Below are positions 18,402 through 28,165 of a DNA stretch of 64,000 nt, piece after piece. Numbering within the stretch: the first letter of the stretch is position 1; every line of letters starts with the position of its first letter. The stretch is from an uncultured Aquimarina sp. GTDB taxonomy: Bacteria; Bacteroidota; Bacteroidia; Flavobacteriales; Flavobacteriaceae. A program made the translations under genes and the position numbers. Under the pieces are notes generated by a model that had not been told where the DNA came from, did no database searches, and saw only the letters and a program-made list of their open reading frames with translations. The DNA is taken from assembly GCF_947500065.1 (NCBI RefSeq), contig NZ_CANMQT010000006.1, positions 350,417 to 414,416 of the forward strand. The letters run 5' to 3'.

Positions 18402-19139
18402 ATGAAAAATATAATCATATTTAGTATCATAACCTGCTTCACTCTTTGTAGCATAAAAGCTCAAGAAGAAAATAAAAAAAAGGCAACCCTAGCCGTAAAA
18501 GTAATTCAGAATAGTGTAGCTGGTTTTTCTCCTTTGTTTTTAGGAAGTTTTGAAACTAACAAAAACTTTGATATCACTTTCTATAGTATGTTTTGGACGA
18601 ATACTTCTTTTGGTAATTTGCAATCCGGTAGTGATCAGTTATTGGAAACAGGCATAGGTTTGGGATTTAAATTAATGAAAGGTAATTTATATTTAAATCC
18701 GGGAGTTGGCTTTGCTCATGGTAAATTCTTTTCAACAGTTGGCGGTACACTAATTGGAGAAGCTGTTATACCAAATACTTTTGTTGCTTATCACAATAGC
18801 ATTTTTGATATTGAAGCATATATTGCTTATTATAAATCACTACGTAATAGAGAAGATATATCTACCAGAGATCTTTTTCTTTTTTGGGCAGCACCAGGAA
18901 TTAATGTAAGTGAAAGAGTAGTTTTAGGAGCCTTTTTTGAAGAGTTAGCATTTATGGGGCTTGAAGATGACACCCTTCCAGATGATAACATACAGGTATA
19001 TCGGTTTTTAGGAGGATCAATCAAATTAAAACTAGATAGTGGTATATCGTTTAGGTTTTCTGCGGGAGCAAATCTTGTTACCGATGTTGGAGCTTCTGAT
19101 GAATTCTATAAAGTATCTGCTTTTATACCTTTAAAATAA
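18402..19139 (+). CDS. predicted outer-membrane protein of unknown function
   Basis: The 245-residue protein has a signal peptide (residues 1-20, ending SIKAQE). A glycine- and aromatic-rich body of short amphipathic strands follows (for example FDITFYSMFWTNTSFG and GSIKLKLDSGISFRFSAGAN), typical of an outer-membrane barrel. I do not recognise a named family. It starts 35 bases after the enoyl-CoA hydratase gene and shares its terminator, so the 14.4-19.1 kb genes may form one unit. A link to the membrane oxidoreductase fusion upstream is possible only by context. Confidence 0.72.
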   Translation: MKNIIIFSIITCFTLCSIKAQEENKKKATLAVKVIQNSVAGFSPLFLGSFETNKNFDITFYSMFWTNTSFGNLQSGSDQLLETGIGLGFKLMKGNLYLNPGVGFAHGKFFSTVGGTLIGEAVIPNTFVAYHNSIFDIEAYIAYYKSLRNREDISTRDLFLFWAAPGINVSERVVLGAFFEELAFMGLEDDTLPDDNIQVYRFLGGSIKLKLDSGISFRFSAGANLVTDVGASDEFYKVSAFIPLK

Positions 19140-19233
19140 AAAAATCATCTTTTAAAGAGGTGTTAATTATATCAAGTACTGTTATAAGCCGATTTGTTTA
19201 AATAATTTGATAATAGTATGAGGTATAATAGGG

Positions 19234-19266
19234 ACGAGATTACCTACTATGGGTAGTCTCGTTTTC
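19234..19266 (+). terminator. terminator closing the 14.4-19.1 kb gene group
   Basis: ACGAGATTACCT (19234-19245) pairs, with two G-U pairs, to GGGTAGTCTCGT (19251-19262), followed by TTTTCT. It stands between convergent genes. Confidence 0.75.
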
Positions 19267-19307
19267 TATAAAAAATGAATTTTTATATATTGTATAAAAC
19301 AAACTTA

Positions 19308-19889
19308 TTATCCATGTATAGATTCTTTCTTGCTTAAAGATTTCATAATCTCAGCTTCATAAACAAGTAAATCTTCCCATTTTTTATCAACTTCCTTTCG
19401 ATCACCATACTGTCTTGCAAAACCAAGGAACATAGTATAATGATTCGCCTCACTTACCATAAGGTCTTTATAAAATTTTGCTAATTCTTGATTTTCTAAT
19501 TCTTCAGATAGTAGTTTGAAACGTTCACAACTTCTAGCTTCGATTAATGCAGCGTATAATAAGCGATGCACTAATTGTGTTGTTCTACTACCGCCTTTTG
19601 GAAAAAAGGTAACTAATTGAATAACATATTCATCTTTGCGATCTCTACCAAGCGTCCATCCTCTTTCTATAATTTTATCATGAACCATTTTAAAATGACT
19701 AATCTCTTCTTTTACCAGTTTGGTCATCTCTTGAACCAGTTCCGTATACTCTGGGAAACTTACAATGAGTGATATCGCTGTCGAAGTTGCTTTTTGTTCG
19801 CAATAGGCGTGATCAGTAAGGATTTCTTCAATATTTTTTTCTACAATGTTTACCCATCTGGGATCTGTTGGAAGTTTTAAGCCTAACAT
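19308..19889 (-). CDS. miaE: MiaE-type tRNA 2-methylthio-N6-isopentenyladenosine hydroxylase, copy 1
   Basis: This ferritin-like diiron protein of 193 residues is of the family that hydroxylates the isopentenyl group of ms2i6A37 in tRNA. The metal-ligand pattern is present: an N-terminal glutamate in DHAYCEQKA, EEISHFKMVH, EARSCERFKLL and SEANHYTMF. A second, clearly paralogous gene of near-identical length lies at 35,781-36,365. Both end in the same KKExIHG tail. Two copies in 16 kb is unusual, and one may have a different substrate. It stands alone, convergent with the preceding gene. Confidence 0.88.
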   Translation of the reverse strand: MLGLKLPTDPRWVNIVEKNIEEILTDHAYCEQKATSTAISLIVSFPEYTELVQEMTKLVKEEISHFKMVHDKIIERGWTLGRDRKDEYVIQLVTFFPKGGSRTTQLVHRLLYAALIEARSCERFKLLSEELENQELAKFYKDLMVSEANHYTMFLGFARQYGDRKEVDKKWEDLLVYEAEIMKSLSKKESIHG

Positions 19890-20022
19890 GATTTATTTTT
19901 TGCGAATTACTATATAACAAAATTAGCGTTTTGCAATTTCTTAAACTAATTGGCTTTCTTAAAAATAGAAACCAAAAACCATTGAAATTAAGAACCTTAA
20001 CATTTTAAAAGAAATTTGTTTA

Positions 20023-21015
20023 CTAGTCTTTTTTATTAAACTCATATTTCAATCCAACTTGTGGTTTTAATTGATACGCAAAGGACATACTTTGATATGG
20101 TAACGGATTTTCCAGAGCAATCTCGTAAGGTATTGTCAATGAAGATTCTCCTCTTGTCAATCTTAGATGCTCATAGATATGTACTTCAGTATCAATGATA
20201 ATAGATTCATTATTTTTTGTAGCATCAAAGATCACTTCTTTAGAAGGTAATTCTTGCGGTAATTCTATTTCTATAGAAGCTATAGCTTCACGAGTATCAA
20301 AAATGGTTTGTGTTGTAATATCTGAAGATGCATCATTAATGTTATTACTAATTACATCTACTTTTAATAATACATTAGTTGGAATTAATGTAACGTCACT
20401 AGATAATTGAGGAAGCATATTCGCTAGAATAGGGACATAAGATTCTCTAAATAATAAAGCATCTAAAGTTTCGCTGTATAGTATGTGAAACGTATCTGGA
20501 TTCGGTATTGTAAAAGTTACTGCGTCTGCTAGATAATATTCTTTAATGTAGTCTGATAGCCCTAATTCTGTAATCAGTTTTTTTGCAAAATCCAGAGAAT
20601 CTTTATTGATCTCTAAAACAGAAAATTGTACTTCTGATTGATCAAATAAAGGTGCTACTAAATTGATAAAAGGAGCGTAAGGACCACATCCAGCATAGAA
20701 TATATTGACTGTCTCATTTGGTTTTCCTTTTTGGATATCTTTAATAGCTTTTACAATACCTCTTAAAAATTTACTTGTTCTTTTATAATCTAATAAGCAT
20801 TGGGCAGCGTGATTGAGTGATAAAGCCATACCACTAGCAGTAGGAACTGCGGCTAAATGTTTAAATTCCATGTCATATCCAGAAATAGAAGTTATTTCAT
20901 TAAAATATCCGTGGATCTCATTAATAATAGTGATACTTTCTTCATCAGAAATATCCTCTTTTAAGAGTTGCGTAGTTAATTTTTTGATGTTAGGTTTTGG
21001 TATAGCGCTATCCAT
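20023..21015 (-). CDS. class I SAM-methyltransferase-like protein
   Basis: The 330-residue cytoplasmic protein has a Rossmann-type core in its middle. A glycine-rich motif I (FYAGCGPYAPFINL, about residues 125-138) is followed by an acidic motif II (FSVLEINKDSL) and a motif-III-like DAVTFTIPN. The N-terminal 110 residues are helical and include an ASGMALSLNHAAQCLLDY block that I do not recognise. The C-terminus is beta-rich and ends LKPQVGLKYEF. Substrate and pathway are unknown. It precedes miaE copy 1 on the same strand after a 133-base gap, so a shared transcript is possible but not shown. Confidence 0.65.
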   Translation of the reverse strand: MDSAIPKPNIKKLTTQLLKEDISDEESITIINEIHGYFNEITSISGYDMEFKHLAAVPTASGMALSLNHAAQCLLDYKRTSKFLRGIVKAIKDIQKGKPNETVNIFYAGCGPYAPFINLVAPLFDQSEVQFSVLEINKDSLDFAKKLITELGLSDYIKEYYLADAVTFTIPNPDTFHILYSETLDALLFRESYVPILANMLPQLSSDVTLIPTNVLLKVDVISNNINDASSDITTQTIFDTREAIASIEIELPQELPSKEVIFDATKNNESIIIDTEVHIYEHLRLTRGESSLTIPYEIALENPLPYQSMSFAYQLKPQVGLKYEFNKKD

Positions 21016-21093
21016 GGTTCAATTATTAATAATGGTAAAAATTGAAGCCTAAGATAGTTAATCTGATGATATCATATATATAAATTAATTATG

Positions 21094-23136
21094 TTAATCG
21101 ATCAATAATAATTTATAATCTAACAACTGTTTTTTAAGTAAAAAATACCCTCTGGATAATAGATATGCATAATTATTTAAGGCAATAAAAAGTATTTCTA
21201 AATTCTTGTCATTATAATTTTCACCTGCAAAATATTGTAAATCTTCAGAAATGTATGCTTCAAAATTAAGTTTTATTTCATCAGTTATTTCTGATGTATA
21301 ATTGATATCACTCATAAGAGTTTTAATATGCTCTTTTAATTGCATCTCTTTTGGGAGAATTGCTCTAAAGTTTGATCGTATTTGATCAAAAGGAGTGGTT
21401 AAGCTGATAAAATGTAATTTGTCTGATAATTCGGTGTATAGGCTGATTTTAGTTTCGTATTCTTTATCATACGCGAATAATTCAGTATAAAGCGATTGTA
21501 ATTTTCCTGGTTGTTGTTCTTTATTTTTAAAAAATCTAAAAATGGAAATATCATTTTCTTTAAGACTTTCCTGAATGTTACTTAATTCTACTTTTAATTG
21601 GTCCATCAATTTGATGCTATCTTTTTGATGGTATTTCTTTCCATCGTAATCAAAAGATTTAATTTTAATTGTCTTGTATGCTATTTTGCTAATTGTTTCA
21701 ATATCATTTTCTATGGCAATTTCAGAATACGCAAGATCTACAATGGAATTGGAAAACAATTCATTTAAAGTTAGATTGTTCGACTCATTTGAAATTGTAT
21801 TTAAGTCGAAATGAATTGGGTTTTTTACATCATAGTAACCATTAAACAATTTCGAAAAGGAATTTTTTATAAAGTCTTCTTTGAAAGATTTTTGAAATGA
21901 CTCTAAAGAATTGAATACAGGTTCTTTTTCATAATTCACTTTAGCAAATAGTTTTTCGGTTAAATTTTCCTGTAACTGAGTGATGTTATTAAATAACTTG
22001 TTAGCGGATATGTTATTTGTATTAATTGCAAAAAGATTTGTTTTTTCAAGATTAGCAATACGCTCATCAATACTAGGGTGTGAAGCCCATTGATCTTTAA
22101 TCACTAACTTTGATTTATTAAATTTATTTAAATCATTTTGAGTCACGTTTGGAAGGCTATCAATTATTGGGATGCTATCTTCCTCAGCATAAAAATTCAT
22201 AATATAAGATTGCTCTTCGAAAATGTTTTTACTTTTGATACTTTCGGAAACTTTACCTTCATAAAAACCAAGGACCGAATTAAAAGAATGATCTGCCAAA
22301 TTCATTCTTAATAATGATGTCATTAAGGGCTCATAGCCAGTTACGTTGGCGGCTATCTCATCAGCATGAAATTCCATTTCTCTAGATAAGCTTAAATAAC
22401 TCTTATTTATGAATCCATACATTTTTTGTAAAATCCACTGAATTCCTTCAATAATTTTCACTGCTATTATTACAAAAATGGCAAAGTACCCGCTCGCATT
22501 AGCCCAGCCTTGAATCATCTTATCATAAGATTCATTGTCAAATAGCATATTAAAAATAACTTGATTAACATTATAAACGTAACTGCCAACTTTCATTGTA
22601 CGTTGGCTAAAATGGCCAAATTCGTGAGAAAGAATTGCTTTGAACTCTTCTTTGTGAGTAGAGTTGACTAATCCCATTCCAATGAGTAAATTTTTCTTTA
22701 TGGGGAAAAACATACTCCAAAAACTAGAATCATAAAACACAGAAGCATTTACTTCTGGAGATACATAAATTCTCTTAGGAAAAGTCGTACCAACCTCTGA
22801 TACAATTTCATTAATGAGATTAAAAAGTTCTGGTTCATCTTTTTGTTTTATCTCTGTTAAGTGAGAACGGTCAATGGAGTTAGTCTTAAATAAAAATTTT
22901 ATCAAGAAAAGTAAAATTAGAAACCCTAAACTCGCTAAACCAATTCCCAAAGCGATAGTAATAAAACGAGGTACCTGTATTACCAAAGCAATTCCTGCAT
23001 AAACAGATATAGCAGTTAATGCAACCGCAAAAAGAAAAATAAGAATATATACGATAGCAAACACAATAATGGATGCTATTGCTTTTGTGGTTTGAGATTT
23101 AAATTCACTTGATAATTTAACTTCTTTTTGTATCAT
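21094..23136 (-). CDS. M48-family membrane zinc metalloprotease
   Basis: The 680-residue protein has two N-terminal membrane helices (about residues 18-45 and 50-85). It then has the zinc motif ILSHEFGHFSQRTM (HExxH) with the downstream glutamate in LSREMEFHADEIAA. These are the hallmarks of M48 (HtpX/Oma1-like) peptidases. Another hydrophobic stretch, YFAIFVIIAVKIIEGIQWIL, lies between the two metal sites, as is usual. The long C-terminal 350 residues have no domain that I recognise. It presumably cleaves membrane or envelope proteins. It is a single gene; about 80 bases separate it from the methyltransferase-like gene downstream. Confidence 0.9.
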   Translation of the reverse strand: MIQKEVKLSSEFKSQTTKAIASIIVFAIVYILIFLFAVALTAISVYAGIALVIQVPRFITIALGIGLASLGFLILLFLIKFLFKTNSIDRSHLTEIKQKDEPELFNLINEIVSEVGTTFPKRIYVSPEVNASVFYDSSFWSMFFPIKKNLLIGMGLVNSTHKEEFKAILSHEFGHFSQRTMKVGSYVYNVNQVIFNMLFDNESYDKMIQGWANASGYFAIFVIIAVKIIEGIQWILQKMYGFINKSYLSLSREMEFHADEIAANVTGYEPLMTSLLRMNLADHSFNSVLGFYEGKVSESIKSKNIFEEQSYIMNFYAEEDSIPIIDSLPNVTQNDLNKFNKSKLVIKDQWASHPSIDERIANLEKTNLFAINTNNISANKLFNNITQLQENLTEKLFAKVNYEKEPVFNSLESFQKSFKEDFIKNSFSKLFNGYYDVKNPIHFDLNTISNESNNLTLNELFSNSIVDLAYSEIAIENDIETISKIAYKTIKIKSFDYDGKKYHQKDSIKLMDQLKVELSNIQESLKENDISIFRFFKNKEQQPGKLQSLYTELFAYDKEYETKISLYTELSDKLHFISLTTPFDQIRSNFRAILPKEMQLKEHIKTLMSDINYTSEITDEIKLNFEAYISEDLQYFAGENYNDKNLEILFIALNNYAYLLSRGYFLLKKQLLDYKLLLID

Positions 23137-23314
23137 AGAATTTTAATTTTATGAAGAGATATTTATTTTAGTTATCGTGATTAACAATAGTAAGTGTTAT
23201 AGAACAGCATATTGTTACCCTATAAAGTGTATAAATATATTTTTAGTTGGATACATTCCTAAATTCTAATAGGGATATTTTTTGAATTTTTTTAGTTATA
23301 AAAAACACAAAGGA

Positions 23315-25120
23315 CTATATGTCCAAATCAAAATCTGCTCGTAGTTTATCAATAAGAGGATTTTTTTCTCGAAGCTTTTCGTATTTATCTTGAGGAGTGA
23401 AGGCGTACTTTTTAGAAGCTTCTTCATTTACTTTAATGTCAAGAGCAATACTATAATTATTTAGTTTTTTATATAAAAACTGAAATAATCCAGGAAGTGC
23501 ACTTTCCATATCTACTTTCATAGATTGATTAGGGAGTTCCAGATAAATTTTACCATCTACAAGAGTCGGAATATTCATTGCAAACATAGATCCTATGATT
23601 CGTTCTCCTTTTTTATCTTGTTTTTTTCCATATTCTTCCCAGAATTCCTGCATTTGGGATTCTGTGAATTCATCACTTGGCAAGTTTTTAGGATCTACAA
23701 TGGTATCTACCTTTTTCTCTTCGTGCTCTTTTTTCTTTTTAATACTGCTAAGAGATAAGCCAGAAGTTTTACGTGCTCTTTGCTGTATTGTTAATCTATT
23801 TTCTGTAGCAGTAGAGGTTATTGTAGCTGTTTGTCCAGAATTATCGGATTGTGATGATAGATCTTCAGGTTTGTTATCCGCTGTATTGGGTATAGCAGGA
23901 GCTTCAGAAGTTTCTTTAGATGTAGCTTCTTCGGATTTCTCATTAGCTACTTTTTCTTCGGCTTTCTCTTTAAGTTCTGGAGATATTTTAACCGGTTGTA
24001 TTCCTTTTTCTTTAAAATAATTAGGAGGAATTATGTAGGGCTGGTCATTTTTTTTTTCTCCGTCTTTAGTAAGAACAGAGGCAAGTTGCATTAAACATAG
24101 TTCGACCAATAGTCTTTGGTTGCGACTGGTTTTGTATTTGAGATCACAATCGTTAGCGAGTTCAATTCCCTTAATCAGAAATGAATGGGGGGATTTTTGT
24201 GATTGTTCTAAATATTTTGTTTTAGTTTGTTCACCAACCTCTAGAAGATTAATAGTTGCTTGATTTTTACATACTAATAAATCTCTAAAATGGGATGCTA
24301 ATCCAGCAATGAAATGATGACCGTCGAATCCTTGAGCCAGAATTTCATTAAATTCTAATAAAAGTTGCGGGATATTATTTTCTAATATAAGATCTGTAGT
24401 TTTAAAATACGTTTCGTAATCTAAAACATTAAGATTTTCAGTAACTGCTTGTCTGGTAAGGTTTTTTCCACTAAAGCTTACAACTCTATCAAAAATAGAT
24501 AAAGCATCGCGCATAGCACCATCTGCTTTTTGAGCAATAATTTGCAAGGCATCTTCATCTGCGATTATTCCTTCTTGCTCAGCTACCTGCATCAGATGTT
24601 TTTTTGCATCAGTAACGGTGATTCTTTTAAAATCAAAAATCTGACAACGTGATAATATCGTTGGTATGATTTTATGCTTTTCTGTAGTGGCAAGAATAAA
24701 AATAGCGTGTTTTGGTGGCTCTTCTAATGTTTTTAGGAACGCATTAAAGGCTGCTTGAGAGAGCATATGTACCTCATCTATAATATATACTTTGTATGTA
24801 CCAACTTGAGGAGGAATACGAACCTGATCAATGAGGCTTCTGATATCATCTACAGAGTTATTAGAAGCAGCATCTAGTTCAAATATATTAAAAGCAAAAT
24901 CTTCATCTGGATTTTCGTGACCTTCTTGGTTAATGGTTTTTGCCAAAATTCTCGCACAAGACGTTTTACCAACTCCACGAGGCCCCGTAAATAATAAGGC
25001 TTGAGCGAGATGATTATTTTCTATAGCATTAAGCAGCGTATTGGTAATAGCTTGTTGCCCCACAACATCCTTAAATGTTTGGGGTCTGTATTTACGTGCA
25101 GATACTATAAAATGTTCCAT
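23315..25120 (-). CDS. dnaX: DNA polymerase III gamma/tau subunit
   Basis: The 601-residue clamp-loader ATPase carries the AAA+ core at its N-terminus. Visible are KYRPQTFKDVVGQ, the Walker A loop GPRGVGKTS, Walker B with sensor-type IDEVHMLSQAAFNAFLKTLEEPP, and the SRC motif of sensor 1/arginine finger (TILSRCQIFDFKR). The zinc-binding cysteines of E. coli DnaX appear to be missing between Walker A and B. A low-complexity Glu/Lys/Ser/Thr linker (about 380-480) leads to the tau-type C-terminal domain. Whether a shorter gamma form is made by frameshifting cannot be told. It is divergent from rnpB. Confidence 0.95.
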   Translation of the reverse strand: MEHFIVSARKYRPQTFKDVVGQQAITNTLLNAIENNHLAQALLFTGPRGVGKTSCARILAKTINQEGHENPDEDFAFNIFELDAASNNSVDDIRSLIDQVRIPPQVGTYKVYIIDEVHMLSQAAFNAFLKTLEEPPKHAIFILATTEKHKIIPTILSRCQIFDFKRITVTDAKKHLMQVAEQEGIIADEDALQIIAQKADGAMRDALSIFDRVVSFSGKNLTRQAVTENLNVLDYETYFKTTDLILENNIPQLLLEFNEILAQGFDGHHFIAGLASHFRDLLVCKNQATINLLEVGEQTKTKYLEQSQKSPHSFLIKGIELANDCDLKYKTSRNQRLLVELCLMQLASVLTKDGEKKNDQPYIIPPNYFKEKGIQPVKISPELKEKAEEKVANEKSEEATSKETSEAPAIPNTADNKPEDLSSQSDNSGQTATITSTATENRLTIQQRARKTSGLSLSSIKKKKEHEEKKVDTIVDPKNLPSDEFTESQMQEFWEEYGKKQDKKGERIIGSMFAMNIPTLVDGKIYLELPNQSMKVDMESALPGLFQFLYKKLNNYSIALDIKVNEEASKKYAFTPQDKYEKLREKNPLIDKLRADFDLDI

Positions 25121-25234
25121 CGATACAAAGTTAAAAATTGATTGGAAATAAAGAATTGTTGCTTTTGGTTTTTATACCGAGTTATTAACATTAAAAATAT
25201 TACAGATTTCTGAATTATGGTATGCAAATTGTAC

Positions 25235-25242
25235 TATTTTTG
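25235..25242 (+). promoter_or_regulatory. -7 promoter element for rnpB
   Basis: TATTTTTG fits the Bacteroidota TAnnTTTG -7 box and lies four to five bases before the predicted 5' end of the RNase P RNA. Confidence 0.5.
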
Positions 25243-25245
25243 CCG

Positions 25246-25614
25246 AAAGCAGATCACCTTATCGTCGTGTGCCGAACTTGTTTCGGCATCTTATAAAGTT
25301 ATCGAGAGGTAAAATGAAAAGATCCCAAATCAAGTTTGGGACAAGGAGGAAAGTCCGGACACCGTAGTGCAGCATAGCGGGTAACGCCCGTCCGTCGTGA
25401 GATGAGGACAAGTGCAGCAGAAAGTATGTACAGGTAAGGCTGTAGTGAAACCAGGTAAACTCTATGCGGTGCAACGCCATGTAAACCAACGCTTAAGAGT
25501 TGCGCGCTCAATGTTGGAGGGTAGGCGGTTTGATATTGATAGTAATGTCAATACTAGATAAATGATAAGGAGTCCGCCATTGGCGGATTACAGAATCCGG
25601 CTTATGATCTGCTT
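25246..25614 (+). ncRNA. rnpB: RNase P RNA (class A)
   Basis: This is the catalytic RNA that trims the 5' leader of pre-tRNAs. The universally conserved 5' core appears as GAGGAAAGTCCGGACACC (about 25,348-25,365), followed by GCAGCATAGCGGGTAACGCC. The 3' core ends in AGAATCCGGCTTATGATCTG. The 5' AAGCAGATCA pairs with 3' TGATCTGCTT to close helix P1, which fixes the ends to within a few bases. A T tract follows at once. The identification is certain; the exact ends are inferred from P1. Confidence 0.95.
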
Positions 25615-25672
25615 TTTTTTATTTTACTAGTTGGGCATACAATTTGATGAATAAATATTTAAAGGATTCATC

Positions 25673-26122
25673 ATGAAAGTCAAGATCACTTCTGTTTTTT
25701 TTCTTCTAATTACATCTATAGTATTTGCTCAAGAAACTATTCCTCAGAAAAAAGAATTGTTAGGAAAATGGGTTATTAAAAAAGATACTTATAATAAATT
25801 CAAAACTTATCTTGTTAATTCTAAAATAGAAGAAAGTAATGAACCAGAAGGAATTAATATTTTTATAGATACTTATACAGGAACTATGAAAATAGAATAT
25901 GTCAGACCTCCTGGAATAACGAATCAACCTCCTAGGCCTAGGTGTGCAACGGGTCCTAGATCAGTTAAAAACTTTTATCGAGATTATGATAAATATACAG
26001 TTTGTGCATATGATCCGAAAAATGGGAAATTAAAAGTGTCTGATCCAAGTTTCTTAAGAGGTAAATTGTTCCATGTTAAAAAAGTTAACTTTAGAGAAAT
26101 TCAATTAATTAAAATCAAATAA
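25673..26122 (+). CDS. small secreted protein of unknown function
   Basis: The 149-residue protein has a signal peptide (residues 1-19, ending VFAQE). A mature basic domain opens LLGKWVIKKDTYNKFKTY, which resembles the start of lipocalin-like or DUF-type 'LxGxW' envelope proteins. Two cysteines (in RPRCATGPR and YTVCAYDPKN) could form a disulfide in the periplasm. I do not recognise the family. It lies between rnpB and bshA, with 164 bases before the latter, so it is probably monocistronic. Confidence 0.7.
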   Translation: MKVKITSVFFLLITSIVFAQETIPQKKELLGKWVIKKDTYNKFKTYLVNSKIEESNEPEGINIFIDTYTGTMKIEYVRPPGITNQPPRPRCATGPRSVKNFYRDYDKYTVCAYDPKNGKLKVSDPSFLRGKLFHVKKVNFREIQLIKIK

Positions 26123-26286
26123 CTTTTTTACAAATCCTTTAACAAGGAGCAATACTAATTTTCTTGTACATTGTGCGATGAAAAGAAAATTGTATTTATG
26201 AAATGAGCCATAATAACAGAGTTGTTATTAATTTCTAGGATTATTGGCGAATTCCATCTAACCTATTTGAAAAATAAAGTAAATAG

Positions 26287-27414
26287 ATGAATATTGCTAT
26301 TGTTTGTTATCCAACTTTTGGAGGTAGTGGAGTAGTGGCCACTGAATTAGGAATTGCACTTGCTAAACTAAATCATCAAGTACATTTTGTTACTTATAAA
26401 CAACCTGTAAGACTTGGACTGCTAAACCCTAACATCCATTTTCATGAAGTTACAGTGCCAGAGTATCCACTTTTTCAGTATCAACCTTATGAATTGGCAT
26501 TATCTAGTAAGTTAGTGAACACTATTAAGAAGTATGATATAGAATTATTGCATGTGCACTATGCCATACCTCATGCATATGCGGGCTATATGGCTAAAGA
26601 AATGCTTGCAGAAGAAGGAATCCATATACCTATGGTAACTACATTGCATGGTACCGATATTACACTAGTAGGGAACCATCCGTTTTATAAGCCAGCGGTT
26701 ACTTTTAGTATTAACAATAGTGATATTGTTACATCCGTTTCACAAAGTCTAAAGGATGATACATTACGACTTTTTGATATCAAAAATAATATAGAAGTTG
26801 TTCCCAATTTTATTGATGCAACGCTGCGTAAAACTGATTTTACAGATTGCCAGAGAGAATTAATGGCAACTCCTGAAGAAAGAATAGTTACCCATATTAG
26901 TAATTTTAGACCGGTGAAGAGAATTATGGATATTGTAGATATATTTTATAATATTCAGAAAGAGATTCCTGCTAAATTGTTGATGGTAGGTGATGGACCA
27001 GAACGCGAACCTGCAGAAAAAAAATGTAAAGAATTAGGAATTAAAGATAAAGTCATCTTTTTAGGAAATAGTAATGAGATTGATAAAATATTATGCTTCT
27101 CGGATTTATTTCTATTACCATCAGAACGTGAAAGTTTTGGACTAGCTGCTCTAGAAGCTATGGTCAATAAAGTACCTGTAATATCCAGTAATGCAGGTGG
27201 TATACCAGAAGTTAATGTAGAAGGAGTTTCAGGTTATTTAAGTGATGTTGGCAATATAAAAGAAATGTCTGAAAATGCAATCCGAATCCTGAAAGATGAT
27301 GATACGCTAAATACCTTTAAAGAAGGAGCGTTTGACCAAGCATTGAGGTTTGATATAGATAATATTGTTCCTATGTATGTGGAGTTGTATGAAAATGCAT
27401 TAGAGACGGTATAA
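26287..27414 (+). CDS. bshA: N-acetyl-alpha-D-glucosaminyl L-malate synthase (bacillithiol synthesis)
   Basis: BshA transfers GlcNAc from UDP-GlcNAc to L-malate, the first step of bacillithiol formation. The 375-residue GT4-fold (GT-B) protein opens with the family-diagnostic IVCYPTFGGSGVVATELG. It also contains HVHYAIPHAYAGY, THISNFRPVKRI, GDGPEREPAEKKC and the nucleotide-sugar-binding PSERESFGLAALEAM. These blocks separate BshA from general glycosyltransferases. bshB and bshC are not in the window. The gene is monocistronic, with a strong terminator directly behind it. Confidence 0.95.
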   Translation: MNIAIVCYPTFGGSGVVATELGIALAKLNHQVHFVTYKQPVRLGLLNPNIHFHEVTVPEYPLFQYQPYELALSSKLVNTIKKYDIELLHVHYAIPHAYAGYMAKEMLAEEGIHIPMVTTLHGTDITLVGNHPFYKPAVTFSINNSDIVTSVSQSLKDDTLRLFDIKNNIEVVPNFIDATLRKTDFTDCQRELMATPEERIVTHISNFRPVKRIMDIVDIFYNIQKEIPAKLLMVGDGPEREPAEKKCKELGIKDKVIFLGNSNEIDKILCFSDLFLLPSERESFGLAALEAMVNKVPVISSNAGGIPEVNVEGVSGYLSDVGNIKEMSENAIRILKDDDTLNTFKEGAFDQALRFDIDNIVPMYVELYENALETV

Positions 27415-27419
27415 AAATA

Positions 27420-27446
27420 AAGCACTATTATAATATAATAGTGCTT
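27420..27446. terminator. bidirectional terminator between bshA and a convergent barrel gene
   Basis: AGCACTATTAT (27421-27431) and ATAATAGTGCT (27435-27445) form a perfect 11-bp stem around an AAT loop, flanked by A and T runs. It overlaps the end of bshA by almost nothing and can serve both directions. Confidence 0.8.
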
Positions 27447-27488
27447 TACAACTAAACATAAATCAAATCAATTGATCTATAAGGGTAA

Positions 27489-28025
27489 TTAAAAGGTGTA
27501 TCTTGCTGCTATACCGATATTTACTCCAAAATTGTCTACATCGTTAAATCCTGCAGTATTTTCTATATTATGAATATCATAGGTAGGGCGAACACTAAAG
27601 GCTACCTGCAATGGGAAATCAAAACGATAATCTACTCCAAAATCCGCTCCTACATATGGAAAGAATTCACTATCTCTGTTATTAGATATTCCTATACCAA
27701 AGAAACTGGTTTTAAAATCAATATATCCAGCACCAATTCCCGGGCCTGCAAACCAATTTAAATTATCCCAGATATTGTAACTCCAATGAAAATAGCCACC
27801 TCCGCGATAGGTGTTAATAAAAGAATTAGTTCTCCAACTTAGGTTAACATCAATTCGGTTATGTTCTCCAAACATTTGTCGTTGATATGTGATTTCTGGA
27901 CCAAATCCTTCATCACCTACAACACCTTCGGATATTCTGATACCAATGGCGCTTTTAGGGATATCCTGAGCTAGTAGGTTAATACTTGTTACGATTAAGA
28001 GTACTCCAAAAAATAATTTCTTCAT
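27489..28025 (-). CDS. small outer-membrane beta-barrel protein, paralog A
   Basis: The 178-residue protein has a signal peptide (residues 1-19, ending LLAQD). Eight or so amphipathic strands follow, including AIGIRISEGVVGDEGFGPEI, YHWS-type aromatic turns (WSYNIWDNLNWFAGPGIGAG) and a terminal FGVNIGIAARYTF with the C-terminal aromatic expected for BAM-dependent insertion. It is a paralog of the next gene upstream (28,166-28,657), sharing the blocks IGxRxSE, NWxxGPGIGxG and xxARYxF. The two probably arose by tandem duplication. Function is unknown; no lipid-A-modifying active site is evident. Confidence 0.8.
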   Translation of the reverse strand: MKKLFFGVLLIVTSINLLAQDIPKSAIGIRISEGVVGDEGFGPEITYQRQMFGEHNRIDVNLSWRTNSFINTYRGGGYFHWSYNIWDNLNWFAGPGIGAGYIDFKTSFFGIGISNNRDSEFFPYVGADFGVDYRFDFPLQVAFSVRPTYDIHNIENTAGFNDVDNFGVNIGIAARYTF

Positions 28026-28107
28026 GATTATAAGGTTTTTTTAAATTTACCTTTTGTGTCATATCGAATCCATAGGTTAACATATAAGTTGTTTTTTTTG
28101 TAAAAAG

Positions 28108-28140
28108 AAAACCCTGAACAATTATGTCCAGGGTTTTCTT
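28108..28140. terminator. hairpin terminator between the two barrel paralogs
   Basis: AAAACCCTG (28108-28116) pairs with CAGGGTTTT (28129-28137), with A and T runs on both sides. It lies just after the stop of the upstream (minus-strand) paralog, so the two paralogs are probably separate transcription units. Confidence 0.75.
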
Positions 28141-28165
28141 AGTTGGTAATCTTATTTATGATATA

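Noticed and set aside
23525..24020. 77- and 141-residue plus-strand frames
   Set aside because: They lie opposite the low-complexity linker and tail of dnaX, and their Ser/Phe-rich text is the complement of Glu/Lys codons.
25259..25511. Two open frames on the minus strand (76 and 70 residues)
   Set aside because: They are antisense to the RNase P RNA; its conserved core explains the sequence.
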